This document shows, one piece after another, positions 23,722 to 34,120 of a stretch of 64,000 nt of DNA. Both the position numbers and the translations under genes were made by a program. The notes below the pieces were generated by a model. It was given only the letters and a program-made list of their open reading frames with translations, ran no database searches and had not been told where the DNA came from. The stretch's first letter is position 1. Each line of letters opens with the position of its first letter. Source of the stretch: Talpa occidentalis (Eukaryota > Chordata > Mammalia > Eulipotyphla > Talpidae); assembly GCF_014898055.3 (NCBI RefSeq), contig NW_023601433.1, positions 71,221,683 to 71,285,682 on the forward strand, given 5' to 3'.

Positions 23722-23924
23722 TTTTTTTTTAAAGATTTATTTATTTATTTATTTATTTGTTTATTTATACAAGCACTGGGTACCGAGGGGAGCAGCGGAC
23801 AGCAGGAGAGATCTGTCGCGCCATGTGGGACCCTCACCAGATGGCCGGGGATGGAACTGGTGCTGCAGAGCTGAGCACAGCTTCTAAGCCTAGACATAAC
23901 TGCTGCGCCACCAGGGGAGGCCCC
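23722..23924 (-). mobile_element. tRNA-derived SINE, minus strand, perfect target duplication
   Basis: This is a shorter, GC-richer copy of the SINE with a long (ATTT)n tail. It is bounded by an 18-base perfect direct repeat, TCATTCATATGTTATATA, at 23704-23721 and 23925-23942. The intact duplication indicates a young insertion. It has lost part of the body. Confidence 0.93.
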
Positions 23925-24315
23925 TCATTCATATGTTATATACAGTATTCAGATATAGAAAAAGTGCCACAAAATAATATCTGTCAAAGTGACAAATAAA
24001 ACTTTTATACCAAAGTGACAAATTAAAACTTTGAAAACAACAAAGGAGTCCCATCAATGATTTTCTAGTGAATGATAATCCCTAGTGAAAGAGAATCACC
24101 AGGGGGATGCGTGGAGGGGTGGGTGAGGGGAGTAGAGGAAGAAGGGGGTTGACAACTGAGAGGGGGATGTTGAAGAGAACAGGGAGAACCTCTTAGGGGG
24201 GCTACACCTCAGAAAATGAAGACCAACCTGAACACTTTTTTTTTTTGAAAGGCCAAGGTTATATTTAGAATGTATAATTCCATGTATCCACCATGTCTGT
24301 GTCTCTGGGTCTATC

Positions 24316-24400
24316 ATCTACCTACCTACCTGTCCATCGTCTGTTTATCTTCTGTCATGATTCATGTGTCTGTCTGTCTGTCTGTGTATCAACCATCTAT
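24316..24400. repeat. (CTAC)/(TGTC) low-complexity stretch
   Basis: Imperfect CTACCTACCTACCTGTCC and CTGTCTGTCTGTCTGTG tetranucleotide runs in CAPN9 intron 2. Confidence 0.85.
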
Positions 24401-24599
24401 CATCATTCTAGGTGTGACTTTTGAGTTCTGGGAGGGAAACTCAGCCACTTGTCATGAAGCTCCCGGCATGTCCCACTTCATCCGTCAGACCACAGTGGTG
24501 ACCTCAGCTGTGGGGAACTCAGTGTCTGCTCCCGCTCACAGTAGTTTGCTCTCTTTGGTTCATTCCTCTGGGGGTTGAGGTGGTCCCAAATGCATGAAC

Positions 24600-24770
24600 C
24601 CCAGAGGCAGTGAGGCAAAGTGGTTAAGAGGAATTGGGGGTCCTGACTCTGCATATCTATCATGTCTGTGACTTTGGATAATTTACTTTGCCTCCCTCAA
24701 CTTGGGTTTCTCTGTAAAATTGGGAGCGTGGTTGGGAAGATGAAGTGAGGCAATGAGTGCTGAGGGGAGG
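24600..24770 (+). repeat. MIR-like ancient SINE
   Basis: GCAAAGTGGTTAAGAGGAAT, GTCCTGACTCTGCATATCTA, CTTTGGATAATTTACTTTGC and TTTCTCTGTAAAATTGGGAG follow the canonical MIR order in sense orientation. In CAPN9 intron 2. Confidence 0.8.
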
Positions 24771-25075
24771 CCTAGCAGGCGACCGAGCTAATGTTCTGAT
24801 GAAGCCAGCAGCCAGGCAGTGCCTCTGGGTCTATCTGTTCTCTGAAAACTGGTGGGGAGCAGAGCGCCAGGGATGTGGAGTCCTCTGGCTCCCCTTCAGC
24901 AGAGCAGGTGGCCACTGGGGAGGAGGGGGAAGCAGAAGATGGGAGCAGTCATGTTCCCCAATCCCTGTGCAGGGAGTTGCTGGGGACCTGTGCTGCTTGA
25001 GCCTTGGCGGCAGCTCAGACCCCCAGGAACAGTCTGTCCAACCACCAGCTCTCCTTGCGCGACCCTCTCACTCAC

Positions 25076-25142
25076 CAAGCTGCCCTTGGCGATGTCAGTC
25101 CTGGTGGCCCTCCAAGAATGAATTCTGGTTTTTCACTATTTC
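25076..25142 (-). pseudogene. CAPN9: CAPN9 exon 2, frameshifted with in-frame stop
   Basis: Acceptor CTTCCAG|GAAATAG and donor CTTG|GTGAGT are good, and the codons run E-I-V-K-N before the frame is lost. The exon is 67 bases, where the human exon, recalled, is 70. Against the expected reading it lacks one C of a CCC run (near 25126), one G of a GGGG run (near 25107) and one T in ATCTGCC (near 25091). Three losses restore the outgoing phase. Between the second and third the frame meets TGA at 25095-25097. A transcript would be truncated after about 80 residues, before the catalytic Cys. Two of the three losses are in homopolymers, so read error is possible. Three in 67 bases, with all other exons clean, is harder to explain that way. 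Confidence 0.85.
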
Positions 25143-25782
25143 CTGGAAGAATGAGGGCATCGTCAGTGAGGCCTGGCCCTCCCGCCCCTTCCTGGCTGGC
25201 TCTCCTTTCTTGCAGCAGAACACTTCATTCCTGTTGCATTATTGTTTTTCCTATGGAAGGACATGCAAAGGGACAGCCCAGCCTCGTGGTGGGATGCGCC
25301 AGTCACACCACTTGGCCCCTCCATCCCCTCTGCCTACATGCCGGTCAGTGAAGGGAGCCTCTTCTCTGCTTGGGGAACTTGGTCTCACGCTCAGGGACCC
25401 TCCCTAGGAGGATTTCATCCCCGTAAGCACACTTGGTGTCTTCTTTCCAACTCATACTGTTTTAATGAAACCATCGGTGCTGTTGTTGCCTGTGATGCCC
25501 CCTTCAGAGCCTGTCTCCTGTGAGGCTGGCACTGGCTTGCCTGTGAGAACCCCATTGTTCCTCAGTAATCCATGCCTCATTACTATGCAGTGCTGATCCC
25601 AGAGAGGTCACTGAGCAGGCGATGGCATGAGCCCCGCAGGGAGGCCAGCAGGAGGGAAGGAAGTAACTAGAATTTCTCAGGAGAAAGCCTGAGGCACTCA
25701 GTGATAGCCTTGTCAGGTTTAGGAAAATACTAGATGACCAGAAGCCGTTTAGACATGATTCAGGTGGACGGGTAAATAGGTC

Positions 25783-25822
25783 AGTACACACACACACACA
25801 CACACACACTCACACACACACC
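25783..25822. repeat. (CA)n microsatellite
   Basis: About 18 CA units with one CT interruption, in CAPN9 intron 1. Confidence 0.95.
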
Positions 25823-26981
25823 CTCCATCAGGAAATAGCAATAAAGAGCTTACCACTGTATAAAGAACTCATGTGTACCTTGAACCCTGCCCTGAAGTTC
25901 CAGAATCGTGTGTGTGTTTTGAATAGACAGGCTGTGTATTTAACACATCTTCATTATTTTCATGAAAGGAGACAGCATGAAGGCAGACATGGGGCACCCA
26001 GTGCCTTTCAGAAGGTGGGATGCAGAGCAAATGATGGTGATGCCAGTAACCGCAGCAGGACGCCGTGTCTGCCGTGGGCACTAGTGTCTCAGCTTCACAG
26101 GGAGGAGACTGAGGTGGGGAGTCAGTGGTGTGACTGGTGTGACCACAGTCCCTGGACAGATGGTGCAGGGTCTCAGCTGCCTCCCGGCCCTCTCTGCACT
26201 CCGTCCTTGCCATCACAGCCCACCCCTGGGGGCTCTCCCAGGCGGGTCCCCACCCGAGGGAAGGCAGCCAGCACCACCCAGTCAGAGGCTGAGCCCTGAC
26301 TAACCCAGCACAGGAAATACTGACTCCTTGTCCCAGGCAGCAGCTGATGGCCTTGGGACCATCACCTGCAATTGTTAGGGGTGGGGGGGCATGGACACTG
26401 GCTCATGGGTACTGCGGGAAGGGGAAACAGGATGTGTTGGGCAGCCCCTTGCTTCCTATGCACCCCCTATCATGGAGACACTGCACGCTTGCTTCGTGAG
26501 CCCCGTCCACACTGAGCACCCTGGGCTCTGCGCAGAAGCTGCTGAGCACTTTACATACATCACCCAGGTGAACACCCTCCTGGAGTGGGGGCTGGGGCTG
26601 CCCCCCACCCTCTCCCCTTGGGGGGGACCTGGTGCCTGGGACTGGCCCAACTCATCCTGAATAGCCTTGACCTCCACTCCCTGACTACCAAGACACTGTC
26701 AGACTCGAGTCCTGACCTCCCTGGGAGTGAGACTGCTGGGGGCTGGATGCAGCAGATGCCCTGGAGTCCCCCTTAGAGCACCCCCAGCCCCGCCAGCTGT
26801 TGTGTGCTCCCTGCATCACTCCCAGCCATCACTCTGCATGGCCTCCCCTGGGAAGCCGGCCTGGATCGGGTTTGTGTTCTGCCTCCCCTCTTGCTCCCTC
26901 CTCTCCTGCTGCCCTCCCCTGGGTCCTTGGATCCTCCTTGCAAGCCCCCTGACTGCCACCCCCACCTCTGGCTGCACTCAC

Positions 26982-27176
26982 CCCTGGCCGATTCCACACG
27001 ACGGGGCTCTCGGGCTCCTTGCTGTAGAAGAGAGAGGAGCTGTTGGCCGGGAAGTCTGCGTCCTCAAACAGCGTGCCCTTCCGCAGGCACTCCTGCCTCA
27101 ACTGCTCGAAGCTCTGGCCTGAGGAGTGGATGATGCGAGCATCCTTGTGATCTCGGCCTTGGGAGAGGTTAGGCAT
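26982..27176 (-). CDS. CAPN9: CAPN9 exon 1, coding part
   Basis: ATG at 27174-27176 opens MPNLSQGRDHKDARIIHSSG, followed by QSFEQLRQECLRKGTLFEDA, DFPA and SSLFYS, and ends WNRPG before donor GGG|GTGAGT. The 65 codons match the human N-terminus from about its sixth residue on. GTLFEDADFPA is a calpain hallmark. I chose this ATG because human CAPN9 starts at the same place (MPY). An in-frame ATG 27 codons upstream (27255-27257) has no counterpart I know. The 5' UTR and transcription start cannot be placed. Confidence 0.93.
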
Positions 27177-28345
27177 GGCTGCTGGCTGCTCCTGAACTGG
27201 CAGGTGGGCTTGGAGTCTGCGATGGGCAGGCAGGCACAAGACGTGTGGGCCAGTCAAGAGGGAACCAGCTCAGGGGTTCCTGGGCTGAGTGGCTCTTGGT
27301 CTTACCTTTAGCCTGGGAAACTCCCTGTCAGGCCCAACAGGGCACGCCCTGATAATAAACTGCAGAGAGACCCCTCCTCCCTCCAGCAACTCTGCAGACC
27401 CACAGGAGCTGAGGGGCGGGGCCCATTCTGGGCAAGGCAGCACCCAGCACCCTCTGCCTAATGCCCTGAGGAGACCCGCGGGAGCTGGAGGATGCGGGAT
27501 GAGGAAGGAGCGCCGGGAGCCACATGGGTCCAGGAGGTGGCAGGCAGTGTTCGCTGGTCAGGGAGAGCTCTGCGGGAACTGGGATCCTGTCTTCAAGTTG
27601 AGAGTTGTCTTCTGTAGTGGGCGGTGGTGAATCATTGAGGTACCTAGTATGTGATCAGGGCTCACACAGCCCTCACACACCACCTAATGTGACATAGAGC
27701 AGGAGAAACTTCACTGCAGAGAGCCAGATGTGGTTTTCTGCTCTGCCCCCCCGCGCTCACCTGCCCTAGCGCCCCCACCCCTCGCAGGACGCAGGTGAAG
27801 GCCACAGGGGCCCTGGACCTCGAACCAGAGCTGCTGCCTGCGCCCCACAGACTCCTGCTCACTTAGCCCCACAACGGTGCGTGCCCTGGATCTGCTCAGG
27901 GCTTCGCTCCACGAAGGGTCGCGGTGTCTTGTCTGTGTTTGGGAGAGGCCTTGGGAAAGTGACTGATGCTCCGGTGACTGCAAACGCGCGGGAGACTTTC
28001 CCAGCAGCTCAGGTGCCCCCTTCTCACTCTCAGAGCCCGCCCCACCAAATAGTGACCCTCCCTGCAGCACCCCGCGTGTTCTCATCACAACCCTCCATTT
28101 TGCATTTAACCAGAATATTCCAGGGACCCAGCACATCGCCCCCAAATAAACCATGTTTGTTCCCACGTTAGAATCCAATCCCGGCCCATTTCAACTCTCA
28201 ACAGTTCTCCAACTGGGCGAGATCATCTTCTTCGTCTGATCGACTTTTCTCTTTTGCAACTGTCCCTGTCCCTGCTCCTTGTTTTCACAAGCACGAAGGG
28301 TTCAGTGTGTGCCCGGGGGGGGGGGGTGGGGGGGTACTTTTCTTT
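27177..28345. other. CAPN9 5' flank; no feature recognised
   Basis: GC-rich sequence upstream of the CAPN9 start codon. It must hold the CAPN9 promoter, but no TATA box or other element stands out. A run of 13 G, a T and 7 G lies at 28314-28334 and could form a G-quadruplex. Confidence 0.4.
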
Positions 28346-28462
28346 TCATTTTTTAAAAAGATTTATTTGTGTGTCCAAGCACTGGGGTGTAGACCAGAGG
28401 TGGGCATGGTTGTGGCAATGGTGGGGAGGGAGGATTCACCAGAGAGAGTGGGAGGAGAACAG
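28346..28462 (-). mobile_element. SINE, tail half, split by an LTR insertion
   Basis: Minus-strand 3' part of the local tRNA-derived SINE (AAAGATTTATTTGTGTGTCC, ACTGGGGTGTAGACCAGAGG, then GATTCACCAGAGAGAGTG). It breaks off in GGAGAACAG exactly where the LTR starts. The other half resumes at 29377. Confidence 0.88.
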
Positions 28463-29376
28463 TGCTGCAGGGGGCCTCGCTGCCCCAGCCAGGTAAGTCA
28501 CTGGCAAACAGCTAAGAAAAGGGCCTCACACCGTGGGCCCAAAGTTTAAAGAGCCTGACATGGTGGGCCTGAAGATTTCTTGTGCCTCACACCCTAGGCC
28601 TGAAGATTAAACCTCCCTTTGTTTTTTGTTCTTGGTCATAAAAAGAAAAAACTCATGGAATATACATTGGGCAATAAATTATACGTATAAGAATATTGTA
28701 AGTACATGGCATGGAAAATTACTTGCTTAAAATTAAACACTGAATAATTTGGCCCACTTGACAATGGGAAATAGTTATTGTGCAAGGGCATGTCTGATAA
28801 ACAACCCAGAGCTGGTCATAATAATATTCCTCATATGGAAGTTCTGTAAAGAAGCCTTGTAACGAATCCGAAAGTGGATGACGCCAGGAGTTTCTAGGTA
28901 GGAAAAAATGCTAATAACTGATTCCCGGAAAGCAACTGGTCTCTAAGTATAAGCCATATAGATAGAGGAGATGTCTCCTGATAGGGTAGCCTTGGCGACA
29001 GGGCGGCACCAAGGACTGTTAGCTGACCTAGGTAGTTGGTTAGGCTGAAATAATGCATCTAAGTTTTAATTATCTATTAACTTTTAAGGTAGTTTCTTTT
29101 CTTAAGAACATGTAGGCGACAAAATGTCTATGGGAAAGGAATGTACTGATTGTTGTGTTTTGCTTCTATGCATATGATGATGTAATCCCATCTCTTGCCT
29201 TAAGGTATAAATAAAGACCCGCTGAGACCCTCAGCAGGAGAGGCTTGCACCAAAATAAGAGTGTTTTGTGTCTGCCTCACTCCCCTTCCCTTCAGCCCTT
29301 AAAGAGTTTGGCCTAGGCCGTCTCATCCTTTCAGGGACATCTGACCCGACATTTTGCTGAAAGCTGGTCTTCGGCA
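28463..29376 (+). mobile_element. Solo LTR of an endogenous retrovirus, 914 bp
   Basis: Runs from TGCTGCAGGG to TCTTCGGCA and so has TG...CA ends. It is flanked by a 6-base direct repeat GAACAG (28457-28462 and 29377-29382). It contains a TATAAATAAAG stretch near 29206-29216 that may serve as TATA or poly(A) signal. It has no internal retroviral genes. A second copy in the opposite orientation is at 51967-52850. A 6-base target duplication is usual for class II (betaretrovirus-like) ERVs; the class is inference. Confidence 0.92.
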
Positions 29377-29465
29377 GAACAGGCGAACTGCCTGAATACA
29401 CTGCTGAGGGGAGCAGCAGGGAGACTGGGCAGGTCTGCCATGTGGGTTCCTCCCTGGCGGGCGGG
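29377..29465 (-). mobile_element. SINE, head half, split by the LTR
   Basis: GAACAGGCGAACTGCCTGAA, ATACACTGCTGAGGGGAGCA and CATGTGGG follow the SINE body exactly from the break at 28462. The 5' (tRNA-like) end is degraded after about 29460. Confidence 0.85.
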
Positions 29466-29913
29466 GTTGGTGCCCCCTCCTGTCCTTCTGGGCTTGGCAT
29501 CCTTTTCTCCGACCCCTGTCGTCACACTGGGAGGTGCGTGGGGTCTGCTCAGTGGCCCCACCTGGTAGCTTCTTCAGCTCAGCTCTTGTCAATTGGGTCC
29601 ACCTGCTGCTGCATTTCGGGAGTCATGGAATGTTCTTTCTTGGACCATCTCACAATGCTTAGGCTCATCCCTGCGTTTCATTTTATTCTTCCAATAATAA
29701 TGATGTCCAAATGTCTGCACATGTCTACAGCGATGGGGTCTCTTCTCTGAGAAGTGGCTATGCGGCTCCTTTGCCCACTGTGTATTGGGGTCTTGAGAGC
29801 CTCAGTCAGTCTAAGGCCCCCCTAATGGGGACCCATAGGAAAGGGTCAGCAAAAGCCAGACAAGTCTGGGAGGAAAAGAGCAACATCCAAATCAAGATAA
29901 AAGCTGCCACTGT

Positions 29914-30201
29914 TGGGGCCTCCTTGGTGGTGTAGGCAGTTGAGCGCCGCACTGTGAAGCTGTCCGCAGCCTCTGCAGTGTCGGTTCAAGCCTCTGCAGT
30001 AGCAGTTCAATCCTGGCAGCCGGCGAGAATCCCACATGGTACAGCAGACCTCTCCTGTCTCACCCGCTGCTCCCCTCAGCAGTCTATCTCAGTCCGTCTA
30101 CCTCTTCTGTTCCCCACTCTGTCTCTGGTGAATCCTCTTACCCTCCCGCGCATCTAGCCTGTACCCCGGTTCTTGTATAAATAAATAAATCTTTTTTTTT
30201 T
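29914..30201 (+). mobile_element. tRNA-derived SINE, plus strand, with internal duplication
   Basis: Opens GGGGCCTCCTTGGTGGTGTA and ends GTATAAATAAATAAATC plus T/A run. The perfect target duplication AAAGCTGCCACTGT lies at 29900-29913 and 30202-30215. A 21-base unit around the B box is repeated in tandem (29969-29989, 29990-30010). Confidence 0.94.
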
Positions 30202-30439
30202 AAAGCTGCCACTGTCACTGTACCCCAGGTCTCTACCCCCCCCCATCTGTTTCAACCTGTCCAAGGCCAGGAAGCAAGGGCAGCCTCCTCACTTGTCTCT
30301 CTGCTCCACGTGCCTCCTCCAGGCCTCCTCCTGTTTCCGTCCTGCTTCCTTCCTCCTCCAGTCTCCTCTGCAGCTTCCCCTCCTCCCTGCACAGCTCCTC
30401 CCTCCTGGTCTGTGGTAGAGAATCTGGATGCTCCCCTTT

Positions 30440-31370
30440 TCCTGGGGACCACCTGTTACTATAGGAGCCCCTCCAATTCCATGCATTTGGTTGTCAACGG
30501 TAATAGTTTGTCTCTCCACGTGGCTGAATAGTGTTCTGTTGTGTGGATAGACCGCGTCTTGTTGACCCCCGGTCTCTCCGTGGGCACGCAGCCTGCTGCC
30601 TTGGCTTAGGTGTAATTTGGTTATAAGCGTGTGGAGGAGGCGAGCTGGGCATCTCCCCTCTGAAACCCTAGACGTTAAGCAGTAACTGTCCATCCCTCTT
30701 TCCCCTGCTTCTGACAGCCACGTTCACACTTCTGTTTCTGAATGTGACTAATCTGATACTCTCCTAAGTGGGGTTTCTCTACATTTGTCCTTTGGTATCT
30801 GGGCAATTTACTGCACTTTTTATAATGACTTTACGTTTCCTACAAGTTGTAGTAAGTATCAGAACTTCCTTCCTTGTTTAAGAGTGAATGTGACATTGTC
30901 TCTGCACCACATGTGGGTGTCACATTTGCTCAGCACATGGACACCAGTGTTTCTAGATACTGCTGGATGGTGACTGCAGCTGCTGTGAGCACGGGTGTGC
31001 AGATCACGCATCTGAGTCGCTCCTCTCAATTCTTTGAGCACAGGCCTGCAGTGGAATCGCTGCATCCCATGTTAACTTTAGTTCTGGAGGGAATTGCGTA
31101 GGACTCTCCACAGCAGCCGCACAGGTTGACTTTCTTCCTTCAGTGGCAGAATGATCTTGGATTTAGGCATCTACCACATTCTGCTTCTCCATTCATCCAC
31201 TGGTGGACATTTGCACGGTTCCTGCCTTTGGCTCAAATGACCAGCGCTGCTATAAGTAATTGTGTACACAATTGAGCTTGAACGTCTGTTTTCAATCCTT
31301 TGGGGTTTATATATCGAGGTGTGGAAGCGCTCACCATATGGTACTCTTATTTGTAACATTTTGGGGAAGT
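30440..31370 (-). repeat. Old L1 fragments, antisense
   Basis: Segments such as GGCTGAATAGTGTTCTGTTG and CTCCATTCATCCACTGGTGG, then TTGCACGGTTCC, are the reverse complement of the conserved L1 ORF2 end (…NHMEYYS… region). They are strongly diverged and carry no coding capacity. Confidence 0.6.
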
Positions 31371-31429
31371 GACAAACTATTTTAAGCGTGGACTGGCTCA
31401 CGGTAAAATCACAAAAGCAAAGCCTAGCT

Positions 31430-32310
31430 CTTGCCTCGCAAAGGCGGGCCGCGGGGACTTGCTGCCCGTGTGGAGAGAGCCTCCCCTTGCAGGCCAGGAC
31501 GGCCGGCAGCTGGGGGTCAAGGCTGCTCCAGCGCCCTCTCAGCCTCTCCCAACTGCTTGGCTGGGAGACAGCTTGACTTAAAACAACAAAACCCACAGGC
31601 TAGACACGTCAGCCTCGAGTTGCTGCATTTCGGGCAGGACGACTGGATTGCTGCGTGGTGAGAGCTTCTGTTCCACGGGAAGAACACGGGTGGCCGCGAG
31701 CACAAGCCCGGCCGCTGTTCAAGACTCCGACGGACACTGGGGGGGCTGGAATCCACGTGCGGGCTGTGGGCTGCAATCTCGGGGCACCCCAGTCCCGCGG
31801 CGGCTGCTCCACACGAGAGCGCACGCCGGCCCTGGGGGATGTGGCCCCTGCCGAGGGGCCCTTGGCGGGCTGGGGTCCCGCGGACCACCCGGGGAGGCGG
31901 CCACCGCCAGGCCCGACCCTCAGGCCAGGGCACCGGGTCCGGGGGTGGGGGGTGTCCTTCCCAGCGGGGCGGAGAGCTCCCGGGCTGGTTCTGGCGGGGC
32001 TCCAAGACCCCGGCGCCGACACCGTGCATGACATCCCACCCAGGTCTCCCCAGACACTGAGCGGGCCATGTGGGCGAGCCCCGAGCGCCGAGATCCCACG
32101 AGTCTGGCCGCTGGTTCGCCAAGACTGCAAGCTGGAGTTGGGTGCCTGTGGCCCGCGACCACACTAGGCCTCCCACCCGCTATCTCGAGCCACTGAGCGC
32201 CCCCATCTTGGCGAGCCCCGTGCCCCTGAGGGGCGAGATCACGCGGGGTCCCGGAGCCCACTTAGCGCAGTCTGGGCCCGGGTCTGGGCCTCCCTGAGCC
32301 AAGAGCACAT
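31430..32310. promoter_or_regulatory. Orphan CpG-rich island between CAPN9 and AGT
   Basis: CpG dinucleotides are dense (GGGCCGCGGGGAC, CCCGCGGCGGCTGC, GGACCACCCGGGGAGGCGGC, CCCCGGCGCCGACACCG), unlike the surrounding sequence, which has the usual mammalian CpG depletion. Frames of about 170 codons are open on both strands, as expected by chance in GC-rich DNA. Neither matches a protein I know. It may be an unannotated promoter, a CpG-rich young insertion or a non-coding RNA start. No TATA or exon structure is evident. Confidence 0.5.
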
Positions 32311-32758
32311 GGGACAACCCCACAAGGAAAAGTTGGATCCTGGATTCTTGTTCATTCCTGAGAGCGCCCCTTCCTACCGCCCTTCTGCAGGGAGCTGGCA
32401 GTTGAGGAGCTGGGCAAGCATAGTAGTCATTCAGTGTTTGGGAAGTGACTTTGAACACAAATAAAAATCTTGATTGGTGAAAATGTCCCCCAGCACTTTC
32501 TCTACAGGAATGAATGATTGGAAACCATATAAATGGAAACCCCTGGAAACAGTGCAATTGATCTTACAAATACATCAGATGGTACAGTGTTCAATGAAGA
32601 AAGTGGAATATAAAACTCTCCAGATAGTGTTATTTCAGCATGGATAGAAAATATGAATGAACGAACCTAGTGTGCATGTGGCATAGAATGGAGAAATTAC
32701 TTGGTGTCAAGTGGAATACTATACAGCAGTGACAACGTGGTTTAGTTCTGCACGCTTT

Positions 32759-33340
32759 TTGTCAGGTGGGCCCTGGCTGTCTGTGGGTCTGCTAGACTTA
32801 AGCGACTGCTAGACATAAGCAGCCTGTTCAACCACCTTTATGGTTACCTGCAGGTCTGCATTCCCATACAAAGGTCAGAACTGCCCAGTCACAGTCATAT
32901 GAGCTAAACGTTACAAGGAGCATTTCATATAATCAAGAGCAGAAAGTTTGATCACTCTGGGGAGGGTTTGCATCAAGAGGTATGACTAGGAATGCTGGGA
33001 GCACTGAGGACAGATGCATAAACTTACTCCCAACTCATATATCATGAGGTATGACTGGGAATGCCTGGGGGGCCGAGGACTGATGTATGACAAGGGACCC
33101 CAGAAGCTGATCAGTGGAATGCCTTGTTGATAAGATTAGAACCATGGTCTGGAGTCTGGGGTCTAGTTTCAATGACAACACTTGGTCATCAAGCTGATAA
33201 CATGGTCAGCAGACTCGTGTCCCCCAAGCCCTAGATAACATTCCTGATTTTCACCTATTCTTTTCTCCTTGTCCTCCTAACACACATAGCTGATGCTCTA
33301 TGATTATTCTATCAATAAAAATGGCCAGGATCTTGCTCTC
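32759..33340 (+). repeat. Possible unclassified LTR-like element
   Basis: Opens TGTCAGGTGGGCCCTGGCTG and has an internal pair of related stretches, TATGACTAGGAATGCTGGGA (32981) and TATGACTGGGAATGCCTGGG (33051). It reaches an AATAAA at 33314-33319. That layout resembles an LTR, but I cannot define its end or target duplication. Confidence 0.3.
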
Positions 33341-34120
33341 AGCAGCATCCTGCCTTGTGCAGCCTGCTCCATGACTCCTGTGTCTTTATCAGTGTGGTGT
33401 TGCATGAGGCAACACCTGTCGTCTCACAGGGCCAGGATGGGCCTCAGAAATGGGATGAATGCCCAGTCTGGCCTGTGGTGGCCCTGGCAGGGCCCTTCTG
33501 CAAGCTTTTGCAGTGTGAGTTGGAAAATCCAAGATTCTGGAGCTCCTCTCTTCCCCTCACCTCTGTCCCCTGTCCCTTTACCATAGACGCCTCTCATAAC
33601 CCTCCTCTGAGCCTCATTTGCCACCACTTGTAAAGGTCACTCTTATTTCAGTGCTTGGCACAATAAAGGATTTTCTGCTACAAATGGTGGAGCTGCCTGT
33701 GTCCTGTGTCAGTTCTGTTTTGAGATGATTAAGAGGAACAGCTAGGGAGACAGGTGCAAAGACACGAGGGTCATCTGTTTCTGGTGACACCTCAGTTGGG
33801 GAAATGATCCCCAGCCCTGATTTCTAAGATTTTCCCCTCAAACACCTCAAACATCAAAAAACATTGACGTGAAACCCAACACTGTGAAGAGAGTTGAGAG
33901 AGCTGTAAAGGGCTTTCTCAATGCTGCAACCTCGCCAATGAGGATCGCTTTCTGATGTTCTGCCTTCTGACGTTCATCTCCACTCCTGCTCTTCAGGACT
34001 GACTCCCCCTCCTGTCTCGGGCCCTGCCCCTGAGGGTGCCCTCCTGCCTGTGCCTGCAAAGGTCTACAAAAAAAAAATACTGTGACCCCCCTGGTTGGCC
34101 TTCTTGATATAGGGGTAGAG
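33341..34120. other. Intergenic, nothing recognised
   Basis: No gene or repeat that I can name. An AATAAA lies at 33661-33666 and a pyrimidine-rich block at 33970-34040. No frame here resembles a protein. Confidence 0.35.

Larger units (their letters stand above)
9476..27176 (-). pseudogene. CAPN9: CAPN9 (calpain-9), exons 1-11, probably disabled
   Basis: Calpain-9 (nCL-4) is a Ca2+-dependent cysteine protease best known from the stomach and gut epithelium, where it partners CAPN8. Eleven exons on the minus strand match human CAPN9 in order, length and phase: 26982-27176, 25076-25142, 22166-22284, 21688-21821, 19346-19511, 18411-18494, 16944-17029, 14593-14670, 11572-11732, 9844-10001 and 9476-9684. 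They cover the N-terminus, the PC1/PC2 protease core and the C2-like domain. The penta-EF-hand part is not in view. Triad residues are present: GDCW (exon 3), KGH (exon 6), RNPWG (exon 7). Exon 2 has three 1-base deletions and an in-frame TGA at 25095-25097. The rest is open, so inactivation, if real, is recent. Sequencing error in exon 2 is the main alternative. Confidence 0.75.

Noticed and set aside
27177..27257. In-frame upstream ATG for CAPN9 (27 extra codons)
   Set aside because: The extra peptide (MTGPHVLC...) has no counterpart in calpain-9, whereas the second ATG aligns with the human start.
31517..32176. Open frames of 170-219 codons on both strands in the CpG-rich block
   Set aside because: GC-rich DNA has few stop codons. 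Both strands are open at once, the translations are Gly/Pro/Arg-rich and match no family, and no splice structure is seen.
33840..34060. Minus-strand frame MQAQAGG... as a gene
   Set aside because: Lacks splice context and similarity to any family. Composition looks like random or old repeat sequence.
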